In this document: one piece after another, positions 1 through 10,658 of the stretch | Layout of the letters: each line of letters opens with the position of its first letter | Position numbering within the stretch: position 1 is the first letter of the stretch | Assembly: GCA_902805985.1 (NCBI GenBank) | Contig: CADCUW010000540.1 | Span: forward strand, 1 to 11,041 | Length of the DNA stretch: 11,041 bases | Direction: 5' to 3' | DNA from: an uncultured Rubrobacteraceae bacterium | GTDB lineage: Bacteria; Actinomycetota; Rubrobacteria; Rubrobacterales; Rubrobacteraceae | The notes under the pieces: generated by a model | What the model saw: the letters and a program-made list of their open reading frames with translations, nothing else | Told to the model about the DNA's origin: nothing | The model's database searches: none | Translations under genes and position numbers: made by a program

Positions 1-3034
<3,034 letters not shown>

Positions 3035-3041
3035 ATTAACT

Positions 3042-3048
3042 CTCCTCC
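3042..3048 (-). promoter_or_regulatory. Ribosome binding site of rpoB
   Basis: The minus strand reads GGAGGAG, ending 7 nt before a TTG. It is a near-perfect anti-Shine-Dalgarno match and is the main reason for choosing TTG at 3034 as the rpoB start, since no ATG is available nearby in frame. Confidence 0.85.
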
Positions 3049-3087
3049 GCAAGGATTGTCGAAAAAAGGCCGAGCACGCAAACGAGT

Positions 3088-3116
3088 ATGTTACCCCCAC
3101 AAGGGGGCACAGTCAA
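3088..3116 (-). promoter_or_regulatory. Predicted sigma-70-type promoter of rpoB
   Basis: On the minus strand TTGACT (3116-3111) and TAACAT (3093-3088) are separated by exactly 17 nt. This matches the housekeeping consensus at 5 of 6 bases for -35 and 4 of 6 for -10, including the key first TA and final T. A start site near 3080-3083 would give a 5' leader of about 47-50 nt ending in the rpoB ribosome binding site. The spacer contains a perfect inverted repeat, CCCCC-TTGT-GGGGG (3096-3109). It would give rpoB, and presumably rpoC, a transcript independent of rplJL. Sequence-based prediction only. Confidence 0.7.
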
Positions 3117-3138
3117 GGGAAGATGGAAGAAATATGTG

Positions 3139-3167
3139 GCTGGCCTGCAACCTTGCCTCCGACCAGC
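3139..3167 (-). other. Stem-loop in the rplL-rpoB gap
   Basis: In the minus-strand RNA, GCUGGUC (3167-3161) can pair with GGCCAGC (3145-3139): seven pairs including one G-U, with a 15-nt loop. It lies upstream of the predicted rpoB promoter, so it would exist only in transcripts reading through from rplL. E. coli has an RNase III processing site in the same gap; whether this hairpin has such a role is unknown, and its strength is modest. Confidence 0.3.
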
Positions 3168-3298
3168 GGGCGCAGTCTAGCACAACGTCTCGAATCATGC
3201 CACAAAGGCAGCAGGCGGGGAGACTTGCGGTTCGAGGTTTTGCTTCCCGGTCCCCACGGCGACCACGAATCTCTGGTGTGCACAGACTCGCCCGAACG

Positions 3299-3327
3299 AA
3301 AAGCGGCGCCCCGTGTGGGAGCGCCGC
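3299..3327 (-). terminator. Intrinsic terminator/attenuator after rplL
   Basis: On the minus strand GCGGCGC (3327-3321) pairs with GCGCCGC (3309-3303). Three more C-G pairs continue inside after a one-base bulge, around an ACAC loop. The stem is followed at once by TTTT and then CGTT. This is a GC-rich hairpin with a short U tract, 53 nt after the rplL stop. Partial termination between rplL and rpoB is known in E. coli, where it makes stalk proteins exceed polymerase; a similar role is inferred here. Confidence 0.75.
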
Positions 3328-3333
3328 CCTTGC

Positions 3334-3359
3334 AGGCTCTTGGCTTATACCTAGAGCCT
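3334..3359 (-). other. Stem-loop just after rplL stop
   Basis: AGGCTCT (3359-3353 on the minus strand) can pair with AGAGCCT (3340-3334), seven base pairs around a 12-nt loop. There is no U tract, so it is not a terminator by itself. It sits immediately before the GC-rich terminator and could stabilise the rplL 3' end. Function is inferred from position only. Confidence 0.35.
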
Positions 3360-3380
3360 CAAAGCCTTGGAACCTCTAAG

Positions 3381-3761
3381 CTACTTGAGCTCCACGGTAC
3401 CGCCGGCCTCTTCGATCTGCGCCTTGAGGGCCTCGGCGTCCTCCTTGGAGATCGCCTCCTTGACGGGGTTCGGGGCCTCGTCGACGAGGGCCTTGGCCTC
3501 TTTCAGGCCCAGGCCGGTGGCCGCGCGCACGACCTTGATGACCTGGATCTTCTTCTCGCCAGGGCCCGTGAGCACGACGTCGAACTCGGTCTGCTCCTCC
3601 TCGGCGGGCGCGAGTTCAGTGGCGCCACCACCGGCCGGGCCTGCGGCGACGGCCGTGGCGGAGACGCCGAAGCGCTCCTCGAGGGCCTTGACGAGCTCGG
3701 AGAGCTCGAGAACGGTCATGTTCTCGATGGACTCCATCAGTTCCTGCTGGTTTACCGCCAT
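3381..3761 (-). CDS. rplL: 50S ribosomal protein L7/L12
   Basis: Stalk protein L7/L12, present as several dimers per ribosome, which recruits and stimulates the translational GTPases, including EF-G and EF-Tu encoded in this window. The 126-residue length is typical. The N-terminal dimerisation and L10-binding domain (about residues 1-36) contains [15 protein letters not shown]. It is followed by an Ala/Gly/Glu-rich hinge (about 37-57) and the C-terminal factor-binding domain (about 58-126) with [28 protein letters not shown] and a terminal GTVELK. The ATG start has a strong AGGAGGA site six bases upstream, consistent with the need to make several copies per L10. The rplJ stop is 27 nt upstream, so the two are almost surely cotranscribed. 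A strong hairpin terminator follows the gene. Nothing unusual is seen. Confidence 0.98.
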   Translation of the reverse strand: MAVNQQELMESIENMTVLELSELVKALEERFGVSATAVAAGPAGGGATELAPAEEEQTEFDVVLTGPGEKKIQVIKVVRAATGLGLKEAKALVDEAPNPVKEAISKEDAEALKAQIEEAGGTVELK

Positions 3762-3788
3762 TTCAAATCCTCCTGGACTCGACTCTTA

Positions 3789-4316
3789 CTACGACTGTTC
3801 GGTGCTCTGCTTCTGCTCGGCGATCTGGCCGAGCGCCACGACGAGGCCCTGGATGGTGTTGTTCAGGACCGTCACGAAGCCCGTGAGCGGCGACGAGATG
3901 CCGCCGACGACCTGGGCGATGAGCTGCTCCCGGCCCGGCAACTTCGACAGCGCCACGACGTCGGCCTCATCGAGAATCCGCCCGCCGTCGAGAACGCCGC
4001 CCTTCAGGGCGAACGTCTCGACCTGGTCGGCGAACTCCGCCATGAGCTTCGCGCTCGCCACCGGGTCCTCCGAGAACGCCAGCGCCGTCGGGCCCTGCAA
4101 GAACTCCCGCAGGCCATCGACGCCGGCCTCGTCGGCCGCCCGCCTGGCGAGGGTGTTCTTGGCGACGACGAACTCGACGCCCGACTCGCGGCTGCGACGC
4201 CTGAGGTCCGTTGACCTGGCAACGTCCATGCCCTGGTAGTCCACCAGCACCGCCGAGCCGGCCCGCAACTTGGTCGCGAGACGCTCGATCACCTGCGCTT
4301 TCTCTTCCCTCTTCAC
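3789..4316 (-). CDS. rplJ: 50S ribosomal protein L10
   Basis: L10 anchors the L7/L12 dimers to 23S rRNA at the base of the ribosomal stalk. The protein has 175 residues, a usual length. The N-terminal rRNA-binding domain shows the L10 pattern with VLVDYQGMDV (about residues 23-32), a FVVAKNTLARRA block (about 49-60) and LQGPTALAFS. The C-terminal helix (about 150-175) is where L7/L12 dimers bind; the number of dimers it holds cannot be read from sequence alone. The start is GTG with GAGGAG upstream. The reading frame ends in tandem stops, TAG then TAA. The leader upstream (4317-4485) carries a terminator hairpin and a possible competing antiterminator. L10 or its complex with L7/L12 is known to autoregulate rplJL in E. 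coli (translation) and Bacillus subtilis (attenuation), so feedback control is likely. Confidence 0.97.
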   Translation of the reverse strand: MKREEKAQVIERLATKLRAGSAVLVDYQGMDVARSTDLRRRSRESGVEFVVAKNTLARRAADEAGVDGLREFLQGPTALAFSEDPVASAKLMAEFADQVETFALKGGVLDGGRILDEADVVALSKLPGREQLIAQVVGGISSPLTGFVTVLNNTIQGLVVALGQIAEQKQSTEQS

Positions 4317-4485
4317 CTCGACTCCTCTGCAATAGAAAACCCCGGGGCCGCAGAGGCACCCGGGGTTCGCAAAGGAATCCGTAAGGAGCTTTCCACGACC
4401 TCGGCCGGAAGATTAAGTCCCTGGCGCTAGCCTCGGACCCCGGCTGTCTCTGGTCAGTTTTGGACTCTAGAGTCCGCGCGAGATC
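4317..4485 (-). promoter_or_regulatory. rplJ leader, probable L10-responsive attenuator
   Basis: This 169-nt untranslated stretch between rplA and rplJ has the position and architecture of an L10 leader RNA. Reading the minus strand, it holds a 14-nt palindrome (4475-4462). Next comes a CCGGGGT segment (4443-4437), then a hairpin CTTCC-GGC-CGAG-GTC with GGAAAG as the 3' arm (4411-4389), and last a GC-rich terminator (4367-4331) just before the rplJ ribosome binding site. CCGGGGT can pair with ACCCCGG in the 5' arm of the terminator, so the two structures exclude each other. The family mechanism, L10 complex binding to favour termination, is established in B. subtilis. Its use here is inferred. 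I could not identify the L10-binding kink-turn with confidence. Confidence 0.65.
4331..4367 (-). terminator. Attenuator terminator before rplJ
   Basis: The minus strand has AACCCCGGG (4367-4359) pairing with CCCGGGGTT (4346-4338), nine base pairs. An inner GCC/GGC stem lies past a one-base bulge with a TCTGC loop. The 3' arm runs into TTTTCTATT. It is a full intrinsic terminator placed between rplA and the rplJ start codon, so it must be regulated or leaky for rplJL to be made. Confidence 0.8.
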
Positions 4486-5175
4486 TTACTCCCTCTCTAT
4501 CGTGGGGTCAACCTTGATCGACGGTCCCATCGTCGTGGTAAGGGTCACGGTCTTGAAGTACCGGCCCTTGACCGGCGCGGGGCGGGCCCGCTGCAGCTCC
4601 TCGCGTAGGGCGTAGTAGTTCTCGACGAGGCTGTCCACGTCAAAGGACTTCTTGCCGATGATGCCGTGGATGATCCCGTACCGGTCCACGCGGTACTCGA
4701 TCTTGCCGCGCTTGATCTCCTCCACGGCCCGCCCGACGTCCATCGTGACGGTCCCGCTCTTCGGGTTCGGCATGAGCCCCCGCGGACCGAGCACCGGCCC
4801 GAGTTGCCCGACCGAGCGCATCTGGTCCGGTGTGGCGACCGCCACGTCGAAGTCCATGAAGCCCTGCTCCCGAATGCGGGAGGCCAGGTCGTCGGAGCCG
4901 ACCACGTCGGCACCCGCCTCCTCGGCCTCGCGGGCCTTCTCGCCCTCGGCGAAGACGGCGACGCGGCGGGTCTTGCCGGTGCCGTTCGGGAGCATCAGGG
5001 TCCCGCGGACCATCTGGTCGGCCCGCCTCGGGTCCACGCTGAGGTGGACGTGGGCCTCGACGCTCTCGTCGAACTTGGCGCCGTCTAAGCTCTTTACGAG
5101 TTCCAGGGCCTCGCGCGGCGAGTAGCGGCGCTCCGGGTCTATCTTCGTCCTCTGTTCCATCAGCCGTCTACCCAT
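4486..5175 (-). CDS. rplA: 50S ribosomal protein L1
   Basis: L1 forms the mobile L1 stalk at the ribosomal E site and, in many bacteria, represses translation of the L11-L1 mRNA. The product is 229 residues, the usual size. The family signature is present in the middle domain, [20 protein letters not shown] (about residues 119-138), followed by KSGTVT and the conserved C-terminal [17 protein letters not shown]. The start taken is ATG at 5175, which overlaps the end of rplK by 8 nt and suggests translational coupling. A second in-frame ATG at 5160, 7 nt after the rplK stop, would give 224 residues and is equally plausible, because neither has a strong Shine-Dalgarno match. The coding sequence ends in IERE and TAA. 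Identity is secure; the start is uncertain. Confidence 0.96.
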   Translation of the reverse strand: MGRRLMEQRTKIDPERRYSPREALELVKSLDGAKFDESVEAHVHLSVDPRRADQMVRGTLMLPNGTGKTRRVAVFAEGEKAREAEEAGADVVGSDDLASRIREQGFMDFDVAVATPDQMRSVGQLGPVLGPRGLMPNPKSGTVTMDVGRAVEEIKRGKIEYRVDRYGIIHGIIGKKSFDVDSLVENYYALREELQRARPAPVKGRYFKTVTLTTTMGPSIKVDPTIERE

Positions 5176-5605
5176 TGACAGTAATCCCCATGCTCCGGGC
5201 CGTGCCCTCCACGATCTTCGACGCGCCTTCCACGTCGGCGGCGTTGAGGTCAGGCATCTTGTTCCTGGCTATCTCCTCGACCTGCTCGCGGCTCACCGTG
5301 CCGACCTTCGAGCGGTTCGGCTCGCCGCTGCCCTTGTCGATGCCGGCGGCCTGCCTGAGCAGGTACGCCGCGGGAGAGGTCTTGGTGACGAACGTGAACG
5401 AGCGGTCCTCGAAGACCGTAATCTCGACCGGCACCACCTGGCCCATCCGGTCGCGCGTGGCCTCGTTGAACTGCCGCACGAACTCCCCGATGTTCACCTG
5501 CGCCTGGCCGAGCGCAGGACCCACCGGCGGGGCCGGGTTTGCCTGCCCACCCGTGACCTGCAGTTTCAGTTTGCGCGCTACGCGGCGCCCGCGTCCTCTG
5601 CCCAT
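5168..5605 (-). CDS. rplK: 50S ribosomal protein L11
   Basis: L11 binds the GTPase-associated centre of 23S rRNA and is needed for factor-dependent GTPase stimulation and for RelA-type stringent signalling; it forms part of the thiostrepton target. The 145-residue protein has the L11 N-terminal domain with the proline-rich [19 protein letters not shown] segment (about residues 24-42). The C-terminal rRNA-binding domain contains [25 protein letters not shown] and a terminal GTARSMGI. Its N-terminus, [15 protein letters not shown], is more arginine-rich than the usual MAKK start. ATG is preceded by GAGAGGA with a short T-rich spacer. It follows nusG by 19 nt and overlaps rplA by 8 nt, so the L11-L1 pair is probably coupled. 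Confidence 0.97.
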   Translation of the reverse strand: MGRGRGRRVARKLKLQVTGGQANPAPPVGPALGQAQVNIGEFVRQFNEATRDRMGQVVPVEITVFEDRSFTFVTKTSPAAYLLRQAAGIDKGSGEPNRSKVGTVSREQVEEIARNKMPDLNAADVEGASKIVEGTARSMGITVNG

Positions 5606-5624
5606 AAAATTCCTCTCGTTTGTT

Positions 5625-6161
5625 TTAGAGCTTGGCTACCTGGCTGAAAGAGAGCTCCACCGGCGTCTCCCGCCCGAAGATGGAGACCAGCACCTTCAGC
5701 CGCGACTGGTCCACGTTAATGTCCGAGATCGAGCCCGTAAAGTCCGACAGCGGCCCGCCGATGACCTTGACCGTCTCCCCGATGGCGTAGTCCACGGTGG
5801 TCTTTATCTTCTCGCGCTGCTCCGCCGCGGCCTCGCCCGGGTGCAGGAGCCTCTCGACCTCGGCGCGGGAGAGCGCCAGCGGCGTGTCCCCGGCCCCGAC
5901 GATCTGGGTGACCCCGGGCGTCTGGCGGACCAGGCTCCAGGAGGTGTCGTTCATGTCCATGTTCACCAGGACGTAGCCTGGGAACTGGCGCTGGACCGTC
6001 GGGACCTTCTTGCCGTCCTTGATCTCGATGACGTTCTCGGTCGGGATGCTGATCTCGCCGAAGTGCCGGTTGAGGCCCATCGACTCGATGCGCCGCTCGA
6101 GCGTCGTTCGGACCTTGTTCTCGTGGCCCGAGTATGTGTTGACGACGTACCACTTCTTCAA
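5625..6161 (-). CDS. nusG: Transcription termination/antitermination factor NusG
   Basis: NusG binds RNA polymerase through its N-terminal domain, modulates pausing, and links polymerase to Rho or to the ribosome through its C-terminal KOW domain. The protein has 178 residues. It starts with [16 protein letters not shown], typical of the NGN domain, with [13 protein letters not shown] near residues 60-73 and TPGVTQIVG near 85-93. The KOW motif, [17 protein letters not shown], lies near residues 130-145. The start codon is TTG at 6161, set by an AGGAG nine bases upstream that overlaps the end of secE. A TTG start fits a factor needed in smaller amounts than the ribosomal proteins around it. 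It lies 17 nt after secE and 19 nt before rplK, the standard order. No insertion of the kind seen in some actinobacterial NusG N-termini is present. Confidence 0.97.
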   Translation of the reverse strand: MKKWYVVNTYSGHENKVRTTLERRIESMGLNRHFGEISIPTENVIEIKDGKKVPTVQRQFPGYVLVNMDMNDTSWSLVRQTPGVTQIVGAGDTPLALSRAEVERLLHPGEAAAEQREKIKTTVDYAIGETVKVIGGPLSDFTGSISDINVDQSRLKVLVSIFGRETPVELSFSQVAKL

Positions 6162-6178
6162 GGGAATAGACTCCTAGA

Positions 6179-6448
6179 CTACGTAAAGATCAGACGCGCG
6201 AGCCTGCCGAAGAGGAAGTCCCAGACCGCCACGTAGGCCGCGAGCGTCAGCACGATGATGAGCACGACCGCCGTGCTCTGGCGCAACTGGTCGCGGCCGG
6301 GCCAACTCACCCGCCTGAGCTCGCCCCGCACGTCGCGCGCGAACTTTCTCGGCCCGGCCAGAAACCCGCCGCTCTTCTGCTGCTGCTGTTGCTGCGCCTT
6401 CGCACCGCCCTTTCCGGACGTCGCCTGGGCGCTCCGCTTCTTACCCAC
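6179..6448 (-). CDS. secE: Preprotein translocase subunit SecE
   Basis: SecE is the small essential subunit of the SecYEG protein-export channel in the cell membrane, clamping the two halves of SecY. The 89-residue product is of the short single-span type. The N-terminus (residues 1-36) is polar and basic, with a run of six glutamines at 19-24. The conserved amphipathic segment RGELRRVSWPGRDQL spans about 41-55. One hydrophobic membrane helix spans about 59-80. The start is GTG at 6448 with GAGG a few bases upstream. It follows tRNA-Trp by 30 nt and precedes nusG by 17 nt. The secE-nusG pairing is almost universal in bacteria, which supports the call despite the short length. Confidence 0.95.
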   Translation of the reverse strand: MGKKRSAQATSGKGGAKAQQQQQQKSGGFLAGPRKFARDVRGELRRVSWPGRDQLRQSTAVVLIIVLTLAAYVAVWDFLFGRLARLIFT

Positions 6449-6478
6449 TGAATCCTCGCATGACTTCGCCTCTCGGAG

Positions 6479-6551
6479 CAGGGCAGGAGGGACTCGAACC
6501 CACGACCTGCGGTTTTGGAGACCGCTGCTCTTCCAACTGAGCTACTGCCCT
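6479..6551 (-). tRNA. trnW: tRNA-Trp, anticodon CCA
   Basis: This 73-nt cloverleaf reads from 6551 to 6479 on the minus strand. The acceptor stem AGGGCAG/CTGCCCT is fully paired. The D stem is GCTC/GAGC and the anticodon stem GCGGT/ACCGC. The loop is CTCCAAA, which places CCA at positions 34-36. The T loop is TTCGAGT and the discriminator base is G, as in bacterial tRNA-Trp. The T stem GTGGG/CCCTC has a T-T mismatch at the second pair (6502 and 6488). The 3' CCA is not encoded and must be added by nucleotidyltransferase. The gene sits between rpmG (13 nt away) and secE (30 nt away) on the same strand, so it is probably cut from the operon mRNA. A tRNA-Trp near secE is common in bacteria. Confidence 0.97.
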
Positions 6552-6564
6552 TTGTCGAACGGTC

Positions 6565-6714
6565 CTACCGGGTCTCCCGGTGCGCCGTATGCTGCCGGCA
6601 CCACGGACAGAACTTGTTTAGCTGGATGCGGTCCGGGGTGTTGCGCCGGTTCTTACGGCTGTTGTAGTTCCGGCGCTTGCACTCGTCGCAAGCCAGCGTC
6701 ACCAATTGTCTCAT
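6565..6714 (-). CDS. rpmG: 50S ribosomal protein L33
   Basis: L33 is a small large-subunit protein near the E site. The 49-codon frame starts with ATG at 6714 and ends with TAG at 6565-6567. It begins [19 protein letters not shown] and goes on to [15 protein letters not shown], matching the L33 family. Four cysteines in two pairs, CDEC (residues 9-12) and CPWC (38-41), form a zinc ribbon, so this is the zinc-binding C+ form. Zinc-free C- paralogues replace it under zinc starvation in many bacteria, but none is in this window. A clear GGAGG precedes the start. It lies 62 nt after tuf and 13 nt before tRNA-Trp. The length of 49 is normal. Confidence 0.97.
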   Translation of the reverse strand: MRQLVTLACDECKRRNYNSRKNRRNTPDRIQLNKFCPWCRQHTAHRETR

Positions 6715-6733
6715 AATAATCCTCCAAATCACA

Positions 6734-6755
6734 GGGGCGGCACCATTGCCGCCCC
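6734..6755 (-). other. GC-rich stem-loop between tuf and rpmG
   Basis: A perfect nine-base-pair stem, GGGGCGGCA (6755-6747 on the minus strand) with TGCCGCCCC (6742-6734), closes an ATGG tetraloop. The following bases, TGTGATTTGG, are not a U tract, so intrinsic termination is doubtful. It could reduce read-through, mark a processing site, or protect the abundant tuf mRNA 3' end. It ends a few bases before the rpmG ribosome binding site. Confidence 0.6.
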
Positions 6756-6776
6756 CGCTAAACCAACGTTATACCG

Positions 6777-7979
<1,203 letters not shown>

Positions 7980-8020
7980 TGGGTTCTCCTCTCCTTTTCT
8001 ATTAACGCCGGAAGGGGGCT

Positions 8021-10168
8021 CTAGCCCTTCTCGGCGATCTCCTGCGCGATGCTCTTGGGCACCTCGTCGTAGTGGTCGAACTGCATGGTGAAGGTGGCGC
8101 GCCCCTGGGTCTTGGAGCGCACGGTGGTCGCGTAGCCGAACATCTCCGAGAGCGGCACCATCGCCCGGATGACCTGGCCGCCGCCGCGGGAGTCCATGCC
8201 CTGGATCTGCCCCCGGCGGGAACTCAGGTCGCCCATGACGTCGCCCATAAACTCCTCGGGCATGACGACCTCGACGCTCATGACCGGCTCCAGCAGCACC
8301 GGGTTGGCCCTCTTGAGGGCCTCCTGGGCGGCCATGGAGCCCGCGATCTGGAACGCCATCTCCGAAGAGTCGACGTCGTGGAAAGACCCGTCGACGAGCT
8401 CCACCTTGATGTCCACGACCGGGAACCCGGCCACGACACCGCTGTCCATCGCGCCCTTGATGCCCTTGTCCACGCTCCCTATGTACTCACGCGGGATCAC
8501 ACCGCCGACGATCTTGTTGTCGAACTCGTAGCCCTGCTCCTCGTTATGCTCCATGTTGATGACCGCGTGGCCGTACTGGCCGCGTCCACCCGTCTGGCGC
8601 ACGAAGCGGCCCTCGATGTTCTCGACGCGCCGGCGGATGGTCTCCCTGTAGGCGACCTGCGGGCGGCCGATGTTGGCGTCCACCCTGAACTCGCGCAGCA
8701 ACCTGTCGACGATGATCTCCAGGTGCAACTCGCCCATGCCGGCGATGATGGTCTGGCCCGTCTCCTCGTCCCCACGCACGGAGAACGTAGGGTCCTCCTC
8801 CGCGAGGCGCTGGAGCGCAACGGTCAGCTTCTCCTGGTCGGCCTTCGTCTTCGGCTCGATGGCCTGCGAGATGACGGGCTCCGGGAAGATCATCTCCTCG
8901 AGCACGATCTGCTCGTCATCGGGCGAGACGAGCGTGTCGCCCGTACCGGAGTTGGAGAGCCCGATGGCCGCCACGAGTTCGCCGGCGTAGACCTCGTCGC
9001 GCTGCTCGCGGCTGTTCGCGTGGAGCTGCAGCAGACGCCCAACCCGCTCGCGGCGGCCCTTGGTCGTGTTCATGACGTAGGAGCCGGCCTTGAGCGTGCC
9101 GGAGTAGACCCTCATGTATGTCAGCTTGCCGACGTGCGGGTCGGACTGAACCTTGAAGACGAGCGCGGAGAGCGGGCCGTTCTCGTCGGCCTCGCGGGTG
9201 ATGGGCTCGCCGTCTACGGTCTTGCCCTCCACGGGCGGCACGTCAAGCGGGCTCGGCAGGTAGTCCACGACGCCGTCGAGCAGCGGCTGGACGCCCTTGT
9301 TCTTGAACGCCGAGCCGACGAAGACGGGGGTCATCTGGATCTCGAGGGTCGCCTTCCGGATCGCCGCCCGGATCTGCTCCACCTCGATCTCTTCGCCCTC
9401 CAGGTACATCATCATGAGCTCTTCGTCCTGGTCGGCGACGGCCTCGACCAGCTTCTCCCGGTACTCCGCGGAGATCTCCCGCATATCCTCGGGGATGTCC
9501 GTGACTTCCCACGTAGCACCGAGGTCGTCCGTATAGACGATGGCCCGCATCTCCACGAGGTCCACGATGCCCTGGAACTCGCTCTCGGCCCCAATAGGCA
9601 ACTGCACCGGCACGGCGTTGGCCCGCAACCTGTCGACCATCGTGCCGACGGCCTTGTAGAAGTCCGCCCCGATACGGTCCATCTTGTTGACGAACGCGAT
9701 CCTCGGAACCCCGTACTTGTCCGCCTGACGCCACACCGTCTCCGACTGCGGCTCCACACCGGCAACGGAGTCGAACAACGCGATCGAACCGTCGAGCACG
9801 CGCAGGGACCGCTCCACCTCGACGGTGAAGTCCACGTGTCCGGGCGTGTCTATGATGTTGATGCGGTGCTGCTCGGGAATGCGGCTATGCACGCCCTCGC
9901 GCTCGCCCTTGCCGTTCTTGCCGGAGCCTTCGATGCCGCCCCAGAAGACCGTGGTCGCGGCGGACGTGATGGTGATGCCGCGCTCGCGCTCCTGGGCCAT
10001 CCAGTCCATGACGGCGTTGCCGTCGTGGACCTCGCCCAGCTTGTGGGTGAGGCCCGTGTAGAGCAGAATGCGCTCCGTGGTCGTCGTCTTGCCGGCATCG
10101 ATGTGGGCCATGATGCCGATGTTTCTTACCCGCCTTAGCGGCGTCTTTTTGTCTACTTGAACAGCCAT
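8021..10168 (-). CDS. fusA: Translation elongation factor G
   Basis: EF-G is the GTPase that drives translocation of tRNA and mRNA and, with ribosome recycling factor, splits ribosomes. The protein has 715 residues. G motifs are AHIDAGKT (21-28), [11 protein letters not shown] of switch I (63-73), DTPGH (107-111) and NKMD (161-164). Domains II to V follow, including [19 protein letters not shown] and [17 protein letters not shown] near the C-terminus. An extra glycine- and lysine-rich stretch of about 24 residues (77-100, bases 9869-9940) lies between the strand ending FW and [10 protein letters not shown], where other EF-Gs have about 2-9 residues. ATG lies 11 nt after the rpsG stop, with GAGGTAG in the gap. 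The str-operon setting marks it as the main EF-G rather than an accessory paralogue. Confidence 0.98.
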   Translation of the reverse strand: MAVQVDKKTPLRRVRNIGIMAHIDAGKTTTTERILLYTGLTHKLGEVHDGNAVMDWMAQERERGITITSAATTVFWGGIEGSGKNGKGEREGVHSRIPEQHRINIIDTPGHVDFTVEVERSLRVLDGSIALFDSVAGVEPQSETVWRQADKYGVPRIAFVNKMDRIGADFYKAVGTMVDRLRANAVPVQLPIGAESEFQGIVDLVEMRAIVYTDDLGATWEVTDIPEDMREISAEYREKLVEAVADQDEELMMMYLEGEEIEVEQIRAAIRKATLEIQMTPVFVGSAFKNKGVQPLLDGVVDYLPSPLDVPPVEGKTVDGEPITREADENGPLSALVFKVQSDPHVGKLTYMRVYSGTLKAGSYVMNTTKGRRERVGRLLQLHANSREQRDEVYAGELVAAIGLSNSGTGDTLVSPDDEQIVLEEMIFPEPVISQAIEPKTKADQEKLTVALQRLAEEDPTFSVRGDEETGQTIIAGMGELHLEIIVDRLLREFRVDANIGRPQVAYRETIRRRVENIEGRFVRQTGGRGQYGHAVINMEHNEEQGYEFDNKIVGGVIPREYIGSVDKGIKGAMDSGVVAGFPVVDIKVELVDGSFHDVDSSEMAFQIAGSMAAQEALKRANPVLLEPVMSVEVVMPEEFMGDVMGDLSSRRGQIQGMDSRGGGQVIRAMVPLSEMFGYATTVRSKTQGRATFTMQFDHYDEVPKSIAQEIAEKG

Positions 10169-10179
10169 CTTCTACCTCG

Positions 10180-10650
10180 TCACCACCTGTAGTGTGCGAA
10201 CGCCCGGTTGGCCTCTGCCATCCGGTGGGTGTCCTCTTTGCGCTTCACGCTGGAGCCGATGTTGTCCTTGGCGTCCAGGATCTCGCCTGCGAGCCTGCGG
10301 CCCATCGTCTTCTCCCGGCGCGCCCGGGCGAACCCGACCATCCAGCGCAGGGCCAGCGTGTTGGCCCGCCTGGGGGCCACCTCGATCGGCACCTGGTACG
10401 TCGCCCCGCCGACGCGGCGGCTGCGGACTTCCAGGCGCGGCCTGATGTTGTCCAGGGCGTTATTCAGGACCGTCACCGGGCTCGTGGCCGTGCGCTCCTC
10501 GATGTACGCGAGGGCGTCGTAGATGATCTTCTCGGAGGTGCTCTTCTTGCCGTCGAGCATGATCTTGTTGATCAACTGCTGGACGGTCACGCTCCCGTAG
10601 ACCGGGTCCCCGGTTATCTTCTTTTTCGGCGGCGCTGCTCTTCTGGGCAT
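10180..10650 (-). CDS. rpsG: 30S ribosomal protein S7
   Basis: S7 nucleates folding of the 3' major domain of 16S rRNA, which becomes the head of the small subunit, and contacts mRNA and tRNA near the E site. The 156-residue length is exactly typical. Hallmarks are [11 protein letters not shown] at the N-terminus, [20 protein letters not shown] (about 15-34), the [20 protein letters not shown] beta-ribbon (about 68-87), [15 protein letters not shown] and a terminal FAHYRW. ATG follows rpsL by 8 nt, and its ribosome binding site (GGAG) overlaps the rpsL stop codon. fusA begins 11 nt downstream. In E. coli S7 represses translation of its own operon by binding the rpsL-rpsG gap; here the gap is only 8 nt, so that RNA target is absent in this form. 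Confidence 0.98.
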   Translation of the reverse strand: MPRRAAPPKKKITGDPVYGSVTVQQLINKIMLDGKKSTSEKIIYDALAYIEERTATSPVTVLNNALDNIRPRLEVRSRRVGGATYQVPIEVAPRRANTLALRWMVGFARARREKTMGRRLAGEILDAKDNIGSSVKRKEDTHRMAEANRAFAHYRW

Positions 10651-10658
10651 CTCTTCTC

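Noticed and set aside
5175..6236. Plus-strand open frame of 353 codons opposite rplK, nusG and secE
   Set aside because: It spans three well-identified genes on the other strand, shows no domain, and changes composition at the gene boundaries it crosses.
6448..6467. Six-codon ATG...TAA mini-frame overlapping the secE start
   Set aside because: It arises by chance from the secE ribosome binding site and GTG start; nothing suggests it is a leader peptide.
8010..8025. Short GGGC-TAGA-GCCC hairpin at the fusA stop
   Set aside because: Only a 4-bp stem with no U tract and the tuf ribosome site 20 nt on; too weak to call a terminator.
8072..10138. Plus-strand open frame of 688 codons opposite fusA
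   Set aside because: It is a mirror of the highly biased GC-rich codon use of fusA. The predicted protein is a low-information run of Asp, His, Leu, Val and Arg with no recognisable family, and EF-G on the other strand is certain.
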